NCBI GenBank assembly: GCA_002479245.1
Contig: DLMG01000357.1
Span: forward strand, 4,167-22,925
Direction of reading: 5' to 3'
Source of the DNA: Verrucomicrobia subdivision 3 bacterium UBA7542
GTDB taxonomy: Bacteria; Verrucomicrobiota; Verrucomicrobiia; Limisphaerales; UBA11358
DNA: 18,759 nt
Positions 1 to 6,974 of the stretch are shown one piece after another. Position numbers and translations under genes: made by a program. The number at the start of each line of letters is the position of its first letter. Position 1 is the stretch's first letter. The notes beneath the pieces are model-generated. The model was not told where the DNA came from and did not search any database. It saw nothing but the letters and a program-made list of their open reading frames with translations.

Positions 1-1058
1 TCCTCCGCCGTCAGGCCGTAATTCCGCGTGACGGATACCTGCACATCGGCGGGAATGACGCGACCTTTGAGAGTGTCAATTTTCTTCAGTACCTCGTTGG
101 CGACGGAAATGGCGTTCGCCCCCGGCCGCTTGGCAATGCTCAAGGTGACAGCGGGTTGCTCGTTGGCCGGTGCATGCTTCGCGGAGCCGGTTCCGAAAAA
201 GACATATTGTGAAGGTTCTTCAGCACCATCCACGATGTCGGCAACATCGCGCAGGTAAACCGGCTTCCCGCTGAACACGCCGACGACCACGTTGCCCACG
301 TCCCCGGCATTGGTCAGAAATGCACCAGTTTCAACCACCACTTCCTTGTTGTTGCTGGTCAATTCGCCAGCGGTGAATTGACGATTCGCCTGCTGCAACA
401 TCGGAATCAAACCGGCGGGACTGAGGTTGCGCGAAGCCAGCTTGGCCGGGTCGAGCAACACGCGCACCTGCCGAAGCGCGCCGCCGATGAGGGTGGTTTC
501 GGCCACCTGTGGCACCTGTTTCACAGCGTCGTCCACCTGGGCAACCAGCCGGCGCAAGGTAAGATGGTCATAACGCGGGCTGTGGAACGTGAGCGCCAGA
601 ATCGGCACGTCGTCAATGGACCGCGCCTTGATGAGCGGCGGTGAAACGCCATGCGGGATTTTGTCGAAGTTCGACTGCAACTTCTGGTTCAACTTCACCA
701 GGCTGCGCACCATGTCTTCGCCCACCTTGAACCGCACGATGACCAGCGATTGCCCTTCGCTGGAAGTCGAATAGATGTATTCCACGCCGGGAATTTCCCA
801 GAGCAGCTTTTCCATTGGCCGCGTGGCGCGTTCCTCGACCTCCTTGGCACTGAAGCCCGGCATCGAGACCAGCACATCCACCATCGGCACCTTGATTTGC
901 GGCTCCTCTTCGCGGGGTAGCAGCAACACCGCGAACACGCCGAGCAACACCGACGTGATGATGATGAGCGGCGAGAGCTTGGAATCAATGAACGCGTGGG
1001 CCACGCGCCCGGCGATGCCGGGATGTTCGGTAGATGATTTGGCAGAATCGGTTTTCAT
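1..1058 (-). CDS. RND efflux transporter permease subunit (N-terminal part, runs off left edge)
   Basis: Inner-membrane proton-driven pump of the resistance-nodulation-division superfamily; with a periplasmic adaptor and an outer-membrane channel it would expel metals or organic compounds. About 352 codons of a usual ~1000-1050 are present and the reading frame is still open at base 1. After a short cytoplasmic start (MKTDSAKSS), a first membrane segment (about residues 27-46, SPLIIITSVLLGVFAVLLL) is followed by PREEEPQI and VDVLVSMPG, then PMEKLLWEIPGVEYIYS, all typical of the first periplasmic porter region. The ATG overlaps the stop of the adaptor gene as ATGA, so the two are translationally coupled. 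Residues deciding substrate (the TM4 acidic residues) lie outside the window, so metal versus drug export cannot be decided. Confidence 0.93.
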   Translation of the reverse strand, partial: MKTDSAKSSTEHPGIAGRVAHAFIDSKLSPLIIITSVLLGVFAVLLLPREEEPQIKVPMVDVLVSMPGFSAKEVEERATRPMEKLLWEIPGVEYIYSTSSEGQSLVIVRFKVGEDMVRSLVKLNQKLQSNFDKIPHGVSPPLIKARSIDDVPILALTFHSPRYDHLTLRRLVAQVDDAVKQVPQVAETTLIGGALRQVRVLLDPAKLASRNLSPAGLIPMLQQANRQFTAGELTSNNKEVVVETGAFLTNAGDVGNVVVGVFSGKPVYLRDVADIVDGAEEPSQYVFFGTGSAKHAPANEQPAVTLSIAKRPGANAISVANEVLKKIDTLKGRVIPADVQVSVTRNYGLTAE

Positions 1059-2086
1059 GGCTTGATGGTCAGGGCCTGTCCATCAACCAGATTGCCGGTA
1101 CCATCCACAACCACCTGTTCGCCCGCATCCATGCCGGAGACCAATTCCACTTCGTCGCCGATGCGCTTGCCGGTCTTGACGATGCGCAATTGCGCGTGTC
1201 CGTTCACCACCACGAAAACCAATTCCATCTGTCCGCGTTGCACCACAGCAGAGGCGGGCGCACGGAGCGCGGAAGTTTCGCCCACCGGCATGGCCGCGCG
1301 CCCGAACTGGCCGGCCCGCAAGCCGGGCGTTGGCGGCAGGTCAAGTTTGACGAGAAAGGTACGGCTGTTGGAATCGGCCGACGGCGCGATTTCGCTGATG
1401 ACGCCAACGAGTTCGTTCGTCACGCCGGACACGCGCACCCCCAGCTTGTCGCCGAGGGTGAGATGGCTGATGACCGCTTCCGGCACGTCGGCTTCGAGCC
1501 GCAAATCGCGGGCGTCCTCCATTTCCAGCAGCGGTTTTCCTGGCGAGGCGAGATCGCCCACGTCCACGTATTTGCGCGTGATGACGCCGGCGAACGGCGC
1601 GATGACTTTGGTGTAGCCGAGCAGCGTTTCCGCCTCCGTCGCCGCCGCATCGGCCACGCGAAACTTCGATTGGGCGTTGTCGAATTCGGATTGCGAAAGG
1701 ATTTTTTGCTGAATCAAGTCCGTGGCGCGTTTTAAATCGTTCTGCGCCTGCTGGCGCAGGGCCAGCGCCTGGTCGAGTTGCGCCTGCACTTCGCGCGCGT
1801 CAAGCTGCGTCAGCAACTCACCCGTTTTTACGTTCTGGCCAGGCACCACCAGCATTTTTTCGATCTTGCCGCTGATCTTGGCTTCGATGACGGAGTGCAG
1901 TTTGGCGCGCACCGTGCCCACCACCTCCTCGGTGGCCACGCGTTGCTTGCTCTCCACGGTTTGCACCCGGACGACGGCGGGTGGAAGGTTTGTGGTCGCG
2001 GGCGGTTCCGGCGGGCGGCCGCAGCCGGAAAAGAGCAGGCAGGAAAACATGATTCCTGCGATCCAAGAGACAAAGCGTATTTTCAT
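1055..2086 (-). CDS. Efflux RND transporter periplasmic adaptor subunit (lipoprotein)
   Basis: Membrane fusion protein (HlyD/AcrA family) linking the RND permease to an outer-membrane channel; 343 aa. The start at 2086 gives a lipoprotein signal: MKIRF, a hydrophobic stretch, then the lipobox LFSGC with the modified Cys at about residue 22. An open frame extends upstream to 2188, but that extension has no signal peptide and would bury the lipobox. Visible in order: lipoyl half (VIEAKISGKIEKMLVVPGQNV, about residues 69-88), an Ala/Gln-rich coiled-coil hairpin (AQLDQALALRQQAQNDLKRA and following), second lipoyl half (APFAGVITRKYVDVGDLA), then beta-barrel and membrane-proximal domains ending GQALTIKP. 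It overlaps the permease start by ATGA. Substrate unknown. Confidence 0.93.
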   Translation of the reverse strand: MKIRFVSWIAGIMFSCLLFSGCGRPPEPPATTNLPPAVVRVQTVESKQRVATEEVVGTVRAKLHSVIEAKISGKIEKMLVVPGQNVKTGELLTQLDAREVQAQLDQALALRQQAQNDLKRATDLIQQKILSQSEFDNAQSKFRVADAAATEAETLLGYTKVIAPFAGVITRKYVDVGDLASPGKPLLEMEDARDLRLEADVPEAVISHLTLGDKLGVRVSGVTNELVGVISEIAPSADSNSRTFLVKLDLPPTPGLRAGQFGRAAMPVGETSALRAPASAVVQRGQMELVFVVVNGHAQLRIVKTGKRIGDEVELVSGMDAGEQVVVDGTGNLVDGQALTIKP

Positions 2087-2109
2087 AAATCCATTTCCCG
2101 CGGGGCACC

Positions 2110-2127
2110 GCGCCGGCGCGCCGGCGC
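2110..2127. repeat. Perfect 18-bp GC palindrome between DUF2892 and adaptor genes
   Basis: GCGCCGGCGCGCCGGCGC reads the same on both strands, and it sits in the 73-bp gap between the DUF2892 stop and the adaptor start. As RNA it could form a very stable small hairpin, possibly attenuating or processing the message between the small membrane-protein genes and the pump genes. No T-run follows, so it is not a classical terminator. Function is inference. Confidence 0.5.
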
Positions 2128-2159
2128 TGATGATCCCGATGAAGGCGTTGAGTGCCCTA

Positions 2160-2360
2160 CTATGAGCAGCATGAGCCGCCCACGCCAAGTTTTTTCAGGA
2201 TGATTTCGAGCGGACAGAATTTTGTGAACGACGATTGCAGCAAATTGAAGCCGACAAATGCCGTGAGCCACAGCCAATTCGGATTGTGATAGTGCGCGAG
2301 TGCCAGGCTCGTAAGAATGAGCGTGCCGGCAAACATGCGAATGATAAGTTCTCTTTTCAT
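2160..2360 (-). CDS. DUF2892 (YgaP-like) small membrane protein
   Basis: 66-aa protein of the DUF2892 family, the two-helix membrane module also found at the C-terminus of the E. coli rhodanese YgaP. Two hydrophobic segments (about residues 9-22 and 29-43) flank the short HYHNPNW turn, followed by the family-typical FTKFCPLEIILKKLG and a terminal Cys pair (SCCS). It lies second in the minus operon, 24 bp after the DUF6132 gene and 73 bp before the adaptor. A paralog with the same FCP motif lies at 7884-8093, also next to a DUF6132 domain. The role is unknown; linkage to ArsR-type regulators and sulfur or metal genes is common in this family. No good Shine-Dalgarno sequence is visible. Confidence 0.8.
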   Translation of the reverse strand: MKRELIIRMFAGTLILTSLALAHYHNPNWLWLTAFVGFNLLQSSFTKFCPLEIILKKLGVGGSCCS

Positions 2361-2384
2361 AATGGAAGTTTCGTTTGGTTGAGT

Positions 2385-2552
2385 TTAGTGAAAACTGCCT
2401 GCCATCAACGCGCCCACGACCATGCCGTAAAGAGTGCTGATGACCGGATTGCTTGTCAACGGGCAGGCACCGGTCGAACAACCGGCCAGTTTGTGCCAGC
2501 CGAAGCCAAGAACCGCCCCGACCGCGGCGCCGAGTATGAGGCGCAGGATCAT
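2385..2552 (-). CDS. DUF6132-like small membrane protein
   Basis: 55-aa protein, first gene of the minus operon. A glycine-rich hydrophobic helix (LILGAAVGAVLGFGWH, residues 5-20) is followed by CSTGACPLTSNP (25-36) and a second helix (VISTLYGMVVGALMAG). The motif C-x3-A-CPLT-NP matches the N-terminal domain of the thioredoxin fusion at 7358-7903 (CSSGACPLTANP), which supports a real gene rather than a chance frame. I place it in the DUF6132 family from memory of that motif. The two cysteines could bind metal or take part in thiol exchange at the membrane, but no function is established. The next in-order gene is the DUF2892 protein. Confidence 0.72.
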   Translation of the reverse strand: MILRLILGAAVGAVLGFGWHKLAGCSTGACPLTSNPVISTLYGMVVGALMAGSFH

Positions 2553-2603
2553 GGCGAGCGCCTTTCGGGATGCGATGCTTTTTGATGGACAACGAATTCA
2601 TTC

Positions 2604-2624
2604 ATGGTATAATTATATGACCAT
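2604..2624. promoter_or_regulatory. Candidate ArsR-type operator dyad
   Basis: ATGGT at 2604-2608 and ACCAT at 2620-2624 form 5-bp inverted arms separated by an AT-rich 11-bp centre. The dyad covers the -10 element of the minus-strand promoter and lies just ahead of the regulator gene, where an ArsR repressor would be expected to bind and block both genes. The arms are short and the centre is not symmetrical, so this is a position-based inference. Confidence 0.4.
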
Positions 2625-2639
2625 ACAGTTATATGTCAA
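2612..2639 (-). promoter_or_regulatory. Sigma-70-like promoter for the efflux operon
   Basis: Reading the minus strand, TTGACA (2639-2634) and TATAAT (2617-2612) are exact consensus boxes with a 16-bp spacer. Initiation near 2605 would give a roughly 50-nt leader before the DUF6132 start at 2552. The -35 box lies inside the first codons of the divergent regulator gene. A plus-strand TATAAT at 2608-2613 could serve the regulator but has no convincing -35 partner. Confidence 0.7.
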
Positions 2640-2941
2640 AGGAAATATTTTCAGGGACGGTGGCCGCGAGGGATCTCGAGCAGATCGCGGCCCGGTTCAA
2701 GCTACTGGGCGAGCCGATGCGGCTGCGGATTTTGCAGGCGGTTTGCAAAGGGCCGCGCAGCGTGAACGGTATTGTAGCGGCCACCGGTTCCACGCAGGCC
2801 AACGTTTCCAAGCATCTCGCATTGCTGGCCGCCGGGGGCGTCCTGACCCGCAAAAAGGAAGGGCAGTGCGTTTATTACAGTATGAAGAACCAACTGGTGG
2901 TGAAACTCTGCGAATTGGTGCGCGCGCAACTTGTCAGGTAG
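2633..2941 (+). CDS. ArsR/SmtB-family winged-helix transcriptional regulator
   Basis: 102-aa repressor-type DNA-binding protein, divergent from the efflux operon and its likely regulator. The core is recognisable: FKLLGEPMRLRILQAV (helices 1-2), STQANVSKHLALLAAGGVL (recognition helix, about 53-71), RKKEGQCVYYSM (wing). The classical ELCVCDL metal site is absent. Cysteines sit at C38, C79 and C93; C38 near the end of helix 2 and C93 in the last helix could form a dithiol switch like that of BigR/SqrR persulfide sensors, but this is inference. The ATG at 2633 has no Shine-Dalgarno sequence; a GTG at residue 10, preceded by GGGAC, is an alternative start that would shorten the protein by nine residues and leave the domain intact. 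Confidence 0.9.
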   Translation: MSKEIFSGTVAARDLEQIAARFKLLGEPMRLRILQAVCKGPRSVNGIVAATGSTQANVSKHLALLAAGGVLTRKKEGQCVYYSMKNQLVVKLCELVRAQLVR

Positions 2942-3352
2942 TCTTCCCATTGCGGCGTGCCCGGGTGGACGGCGTGTTTCAAGTTTTGGCAACGAAGTCA
3001 CTTCTCAACCGGCTTGGGTCGGAAGTCGGAAAAGGCAGCAGGAGATGTCATGGCTTGGGCTTCAGCCGGTCCTTTGTCTGCTGGATCAGCTCCACCAAGC
3101 TCAACACTTTGGAGGGAGGGGGAGCGGCGGCGACGGCCCTTCCGAACTCCAGTTCGCGTCGCCGCCGGTCGCCACGCGTAACGGACTCGCCCGCCCCCGC
3201 CCATAGGCGCGCCCGGGACGTCCGAAAAACGTTAACACCTCAAGAAAACTTGCAAAAAAGGCTTGCAAAAAGTCGAAAACTCCCCGAAATCACCCACAAA
3301 TGGTGCGACAGACCCATAAACAAGCAAGGTATAAAGAGACAGAGAGCAAACG
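2942..3352. other. 410-bp stretch without an intact gene
   Basis: Between the ArsR stop and the 503-aa gene I see no convincing intact CDS. It holds the gene remnant at 3048-3140, a GC-rich tract around 3110-3220, and an A-rich tract (about 3230-3300) with a 10-bp direct repeat, CTTGCAAAAA, at 3249-3258 and 3262-3271 (13-bp period). TATAAA at 3330-3335 might be a -10 element for the gene at 3353, but no clear -35 box is present. Frames of 60-100 codons here are GC-driven and match nothing I know. Confidence 0.6.
3048..3140 (-). pseudogene. Remnant (C-terminal end) of a paralog of the 93-aa protein at 14389-14670
   Basis: On the minus strand this segment encodes PPPSKVLSLVELIQQTKDRL followed by KPKP and a TGA at 3050-3048. 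The C-terminus of the intact protein at 14389-14670 reads PPPSKMLSLVEMIQQAKDRL then KHKP. The nucleotide similarity covers about 80-90 bases, includes the bases just past the stop (tgtcatggctt), and fades upstream. None of the conserved Cys/Trp-rich region of the paralog (RCRRLGH, CWWEQFDV) precedes it, so this is most likely a truncated, non-functional copy. A short functional protein with a different N-terminus cannot be excluded. Confidence 0.6.
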
Positions 3353-4864
3353 ATGAAAACCATGCGAAAAGTGGGGATTGGTCTTGCGGTGTTGGGCTGG
3401 GTGCTCATGTGCTCGTCGGCGACCGCCCGCGCGATCGCCGAGACGCCGGCGGCCGAGAGACCTCTCAATATGACGCTGGACTCGATCCTCCTTGCCGATG
3501 CCTCCCCGGTCGCCGAGAAGGCTCCCGAAGGCAAGCTGGCCGCCGCCGCGGCGACAGACCTGCCCGCAAATGAACCCAAGCCCGTACATCCTATCCCTGC
3601 AAGAAGCCGCCAGGCGGCCATCCCCGACCTGGTCGACCTGGGCGCTTACTACACCGCCTCGCTGGACGACGACTGGCTCGTCAAGCCGGGCGCGAACCTC
3701 GCCTCGCTACCCAAGGGCGTGCAGGCGTTCAACCGGGCGGCCTTCGACATTCGCGGCCTCGTGCAACTGGCCGGCAAGGCCGCCGAGAAGGAAACGGGCA
3801 TCGCGTTTCCGAAGGCGATCACCGGCATCAAGATCGGGGCCAAGGTCCGCACGCTGCATTTCCTCCAAGGCGCGTCGTGGAGTGCGGATGTGGACACGAA
3901 GATCGGCGAGTACGTGCTGCATTATGCGGACGGTGCCACCGCCACGGTGCCGATCGTCTACGGCCGCAGCGTCGTGGACTGGTGGATCAATACAGATGGC
4001 CAAGTGCCGACCGACGCGCAGATCGCCTGGACGGGCGAAAACGAAGCGTCGCACAAGATCGGGTACAAGATTCAGCTCTACACCTATACGGTGAACAATC
4101 CCCGCCCGGGTGCGGAGCTGGCCTCCATCGACTTTGTCTCCACGGTCTCCGACTCGGCGCCGTTCCTCGTGGCGCTGACCTATGAGCCCGTCAAGACCGA
4201 CTACGAGTGGTTCGACGCCATCAAGATCTGGAATGCCATTACTCCGCGAAGCAAGAAGGCCTCGGCGGATCTGGTGGACCTGGGGGCCTACTTCAACACC
4301 TCGCTGGACGACAACTGGTTCAACCATGCCGGCCATAATTTCCAGGAAGTGCCCAAGGGCGTGCAGGTGCTCGACGGCACGCCGTTCGAACTCCGGGGCC
4401 TGATCCAGTTGGCGGGCACCCAGTCGCTGAAGATCTCGGGCGTGGTGCTGCCGGAGGCGGTCAAGAGCATCAAGGTCGGTCGCAAGGGCGCGAAGATCCA
4501 CTTCCTTCATGCCTGCGGATTTAGTTCCCCGACCGGCAAGAAGATCGGCGAATACGTGATCCATTACGCCAACGGCGAGATCCGCAGCGCCCCGATCGTG
4601 TACGGGAAGAACGTGTTAGATTGGTGGGGGCGCCCCGATGACGTCAAACTGACCGAGGCGAAGGAAGTTTGGCGTGGGAACAGTCCCAGCCCCGCCTCGA
4701 TGGGATTCTATGTGCACCTGATGCGGTACACGTGGGACAACCCGCTGCCCGATGAGGAGATCACCACTATCGACTTCGTGTCCGACGTCGTGGAGGCCGC
4801 TCCGCAGTTGATGGCCATTACCATAGAGCCTGCACAGAAGTCCCAGGAGAAACGGCAGCACTGA
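3353..4864 (+). CDS. Exported protein with two tandem copies of an uncharacterised domain
   Basis: 503 aa. The N-terminus MKTMRKVGIGLAVLGWVLMC with following SSATARA looks like a signal peptide (cleavage near residue 26), then a low-complexity Ala/Pro linker to about residue 90. Two homologous domains follow, about 92-278 and 306-492. Each opens with DLVDLGAY(Y/F), then SLDD(D/N)W, PKGVQ, F(D/E)(I/L)RGL(V/I)QLAG, (V/L)HFL, KIGEYV(L/I)HYA(D/N)G, APIVYG or VPIVYG with (V/L)DWW, IDFVS and a closing (L/I)T(Y/I)EP. The pattern suggests a beta-rich surface domain of about 185 residues, of a kind I associate with PVC-group extracytoplasmic proteins; I know no function. No enzymatic motif is evident. 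AGAGAG lies 7-12 bases ahead of the ATG. Its neighbours suggest no partner. Confidence 0.85.
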   Translation: MKTMRKVGIGLAVLGWVLMCSSATARAIAETPAAERPLNMTLDSILLADASPVAEKAPEGKLAAAAATDLPANEPKPVHPIPARSRQAAIPDLVDLGAYYTASLDDDWLVKPGANLASLPKGVQAFNRAAFDIRGLVQLAGKAAEKETGIAFPKAITGIKIGAKVRTLHFLQGASWSADVDTKIGEYVLHYADGATATVPIVYGRSVVDWWINTDGQVPTDAQIAWTGENEASHKIGYKIQLYTYTVNNPRPGAELASIDFVSTVSDSAPFLVALTYEPVKTDYEWFDAIKIWNAITPRSKKASADLVDLGAYFNTSLDDNWFNHAGHNFQEVPKGVQVLDGTPFELRGLIQLAGTQSLKISGVVLPEAVKSIKVGRKGAKIHFLHACGFSSPTGKKIGEYVIHYANGEIRSAPIVYGKNVLDWWGRPDDVKLTEAKEVWRGNSPSPASMGFYVHLMRYTWDNPLPDEEITTIDFVSDVVEAAPQLMAITIEPAQKSQEKRQH

Positions 4865-5126
4865 GTCACAAGTGGGGCCGCCACAGCAGCGCTGCGCAAC
4901 ACTTCACGGAGCCGGGGTCAGGAGGAAGGTTGCTTCCTATGCTTAAAAAATTGGCCGCCACGTTGGCCGGCGGGGCCTGGATGGCAGGCCAGGCGGCCAG
5001 AGGCACGGTGTGTAGCAGAGGCTGGCTTCAGGATTGGCAGATACCTGCCCGCGCTGTACCGTGGAATCCGTTTCGCTGCCGTGAACCTGCAAGTAGCGTC
5101 TTCCTGAGTTGATCCTTACCTAAGGC
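4865..5126. other. 262-bp non-coding stretch with two small hairpins
   Basis: Lies between the convergent 503-aa gene and the methyltransferase gene at 5127. Inverted repeats are seen at 4923-4938 (AGGAAG, loop GTTG, CTTCCT) and 4974-4990 (GGCCTG, 5-nt loop, CAGGCC). Neither is followed by a T-run on either strand, so they are weak terminator candidates at best. A 60-codon frame at 4930-5112 has no recognisable sequence and is not called. Confidence 0.5.
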
Positions 5127-5591
5127 TTAGTAAATCCACGGGATGAAACGGCGAACTCGTTGTTCGTAGCTTGCATATTCCGGGAACTGTTGTCTCAGCC
5201 AGCGTTCCTCCCGACGGGCTTTTGCGTCGAAGAATGGCGCGAGGGCCAGGGTTGCCAGCAGGGCTGGCCAGCTTTGCCAGACCAGCGCCCAACCAGCCGA
5301 GGCGCAAAAGACGGCGGTGTAAAGCGGGTGGCGCATCAAACCGTAAATGCCGCCTTGAACCAATTGCGTGTGCGTGGACGGTTTGGGAAAAGGGGTGAGG
5401 TTGCGGCCCAACGCAACGGTCCCCGCGAGGCCGCAGCCAAGGGCAATCACGAAAAACCCCGCGCCGCTGGCCATGACCAGAAGGTTCTTTCCGTCGCCGT
5501 GGAAGACCACGCCGAAGATAACAATCGCGAACAGAAGCACGCTCTGGCCTGCGACCCACAGGCCGCCGCGTTGGATGAATTTGCTGTTCAT
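5127..5591 (-). CDS. Isoprenylcysteine carboxyl methyltransferase (ICMT)-like membrane methyltransferase
   Basis: 154-aa integral membrane protein of the ICMT/PEMT-like family, which transfers methyl from SAM to small or lipid-linked acceptors; the substrate here is unknown. Hydrophobic segments lie at about 11-30, 36-60 and 96-120. The family signature is clear: GGIYGLMRHPLYTAVF (80-95) with the RHP motif, and the C-terminal cofactor region EERWLRQQFPEYASYEQRV (128-146) ending RFIPWIY. The ATG at 5591 gives MNSKFIQRGG, matching the start of the truncated copy at 7300; an upstream ATG at 5618 is less likely. It lies 57 bp after the chimeric thioredoxin gene, in the same order as the second copy. 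This is the complete member of the duplicated pair. Confidence 0.85.
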   Translation of the reverse strand: MNSKFIQRGGLWVAGQSVLLFAIVIFGVVFHGDGKNLLVMASGAGFFVIALGCGLAGTVALGRNLTPFPKPSTHTQLVQGGIYGLMRHPLYTAVFCASAGWALVWQSWPALLATLALAPFFDAKARREERWLRQQFPEYASYEQRVRRFIPWIY

Positions 5592-6047
5592 AACGGTCAC
5601 GGTGCCGGTCGCACCCACGGCGCGCTGACTTTACTCGGTTCTTGCCATTCAACCAGAATTTTTGGCGGGACTGCCTGGTCCCGCCAGGGAATCCAAGCGC
5701 GTTTTCAATGTGTCTTTCGAAGGCAATCCGATCAGCTTGTCCGCCACTTTGCCATTCTTGAAGAAGATGAGCGTGGGGATGGCTTGAATGCCAAAACGCT
5801 GGGACAGGTTGGGCGCTTCGTCCACATTGATTTTGACGAATTTGATTTTGTTGGTCAGCGTCCCAGCCAGTTCATCCAACATGGGCGACAGCCTTTTGCA
5901 TGGCCCGCACCACGTCGCGTAAAAGTCCACCACCACCGGCAAAGGCGATTGAACCACTTCCGCGTCAAACTCGCCTTGCTTGATGAGTTTAATGTTCGCC
6001 GTGGATTTATTCATGGCAGCGGGAGTGCTGCCACCGGAGACATAATA
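5266..6047. repeat. Duplicated segment, copy A (thioredoxin domain + methyltransferase 5' part)
   Basis: About 782 bp that align without visible gaps, at a constant offset of 1709 bp, with 6975-7756. Marker strings fix both ends: gctttgccag at 5271 and 6980, and ccaccggagacataata at 6031 and 7740. Differences are scattered single-base changes, so the duplication is not very recent. Outside these limits the flanks are unrelated. Confidence 0.88.
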
Positions 6048-6731
6048 AGGCGTTTTCGTCGCGTTGGTGTATGCGGCCGGATCAATTTTCTTGAGCGCCT
6101 CGGCGGCCGCGACTTGTGCATCGTCATCTGCCGCGTGCAGCAACGGGATGATTTTGGGAACGACCGGCCGCGCCAGGCTCCCAAAATTTCCCAGAGCCGT
6201 CGCCGCCTCATCGTCGAGCGTGTCGTCGTCGAGATATTTTGTCAGAAACGGGATGACGACTTCCGGTTCACTATGGATTGCGCCCAGCGACTTTAGTGCC
6301 GCTTTGTGAACTGCCGAATCGTCGCTTTGCACCGCCTGCATCAAAGCTGGAATCGCCCCCTTGGCCGCAGGCCCAAAGCCTCCCCAATCATACGCCGCCC
6401 CTGAGCGCCGCTCTGGCGCTGCGCGATAATAAATCAAAATTCCTGGCAGGCTATTCAGAGTGTCAATCAATGCCATCCGAATCTTCGAATCATTGGTGTC
6501 GTGAAACATCTCATCTGTGAGCCGGGGAATGATCTCCGCGTTCAGAATGGCATTCGCTTGATTGCTCGCAGTGACATCGATGGCGTTGACTTGTGCAGTC
6601 CAGTAGTCCAACGTCTGGCCACGATACAATGTTGGTTGAACATTTCCCAAGGTCGGGATCAACACCCAGATTCCGCCGACGACTGCCACAATGCCAATGG
6701 CCACGCCCAGCAAGATTCGTTTTATTTTCAC
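5649..6731 (-). CDS. HEAT-repeat protein fused to thioredoxin (chimera)
   Basis: 360 aa from a GTG start at 6731. An N-terminal membrane anchor (ILLGVAIGIVAVVGGIWVLI, 6-25) precedes a periplasmic domain with HEAT-like repeats (about 120-220: AIPALMQAV, AVHKAALKSLGAI, VIPFLTKYL, DEAATALGNFG, VVPKIIPLL, AQVAAAEALKKI). After KTPYYVSGGS comes a complete thioredoxin domain (about 245-345) with the active site WCGPC at 274-278 and cis-Pro motif AIPT. From YYVSGG onward the sequence is the same as in the DUF6132-thioredoxin gene at 7358, so the HEAT gene has lost its own stop and captured a duplicated thioredoxin. The internal ATG at 6014 (MNKSTANIKL) could also start a free 120-aa thioredoxin. No Shine-Dalgarno sequence supports the GTG, so the N-terminus is uncertain. 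Confidence 0.78.
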   Translation of the reverse strand: MKIKRILLGVAIGIVAVVGGIWVLIPTLGNVQPTLYRGQTLDYWTAQVNAIDVTASNQANAILNAEIIPRLTDEMFHDTNDSKIRMALIDTLNSLPGILIYYRAAPERRSGAAYDWGGFGPAAKGAIPALMQAVQSDDSAVHKAALKSLGAIHSEPEVVIPFLTKYLDDDTLDDEAATALGNFGSLARPVVPKIIPLLHAADDDAQVAAAEALKKIDPAAYTNATKTPYYVSGGSTPAAMNKSTANIKLIKQGEFDAEVVQSPLPVVVDFYATWCGPCKRLSPMLDELAGTLTNKIKFVKINVDEAPNLSQRFGIQAIPTLIFFKNGKVADKLIGLPSKDTLKTRLDSLAGPGSPAKNSG

Positions 6732-6768
6732 AATGGCTTGAGTTGGATTATTCGCACGAGGCAAGGTA

Positions 6769-6900
6769 TCATACCAGCTTTTTCGCAATCTGCTCGTACA
6801 AAATTTCCTTCGCGGTGAGGGCGACGATGACTTTGCGGCTGCGCTTGAAGAATGATTCGATCTCGCGCAGGGCATCGTCGGAATAATCGATATTTCCCAT
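6769..6900 (-). CDS. Small hypothetical protein, 43 aa
   Basis: ATG at 6900 to TGA at 6771-6769. It begins MGNIDYSDDALREIESFFKR and continues with a charged stretch ending EQIAKKLV. The composition (acidic then basic, amphipathic, no GC-driven Arg/Pro excess) looks more like real protein than the competing frame, which carries the truncated methyltransferase into Arg-rich nonsense. It lies inside the 927-bp segment between the two duplicated copies, 37 bp ahead of the HEAT-thioredoxin start. It may be a fragment of a larger gene brought in with the HEAT gene. I do not recognise a family. Confidence 0.4.
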   Translation of the reverse strand: MGNIDYSDDALREIESFFKRSRKVIVALTAKEILYEQIAKKLV

Positions 6901-6974
6901 TTGGTTTCTTGCCCAAGATCCAAGTGGACATTGTTTCGTGATTTTCTCCCCGCGCCAATGAAGCGACCAAGGCC

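Noticed and set aside
1034..1735. 233-codon plus-strand open frame opposite the adaptor gene
   Set aside because: Shadow of the minus-strand adaptor; the composition is Arg/His/Gly-rich and the opposite strand has clear family motifs.
4930..5112. 60-codon plus-strand frame
   Set aside because: No recognisable motif, no conserved neighbour and no ribosome site; treated as non-coding.
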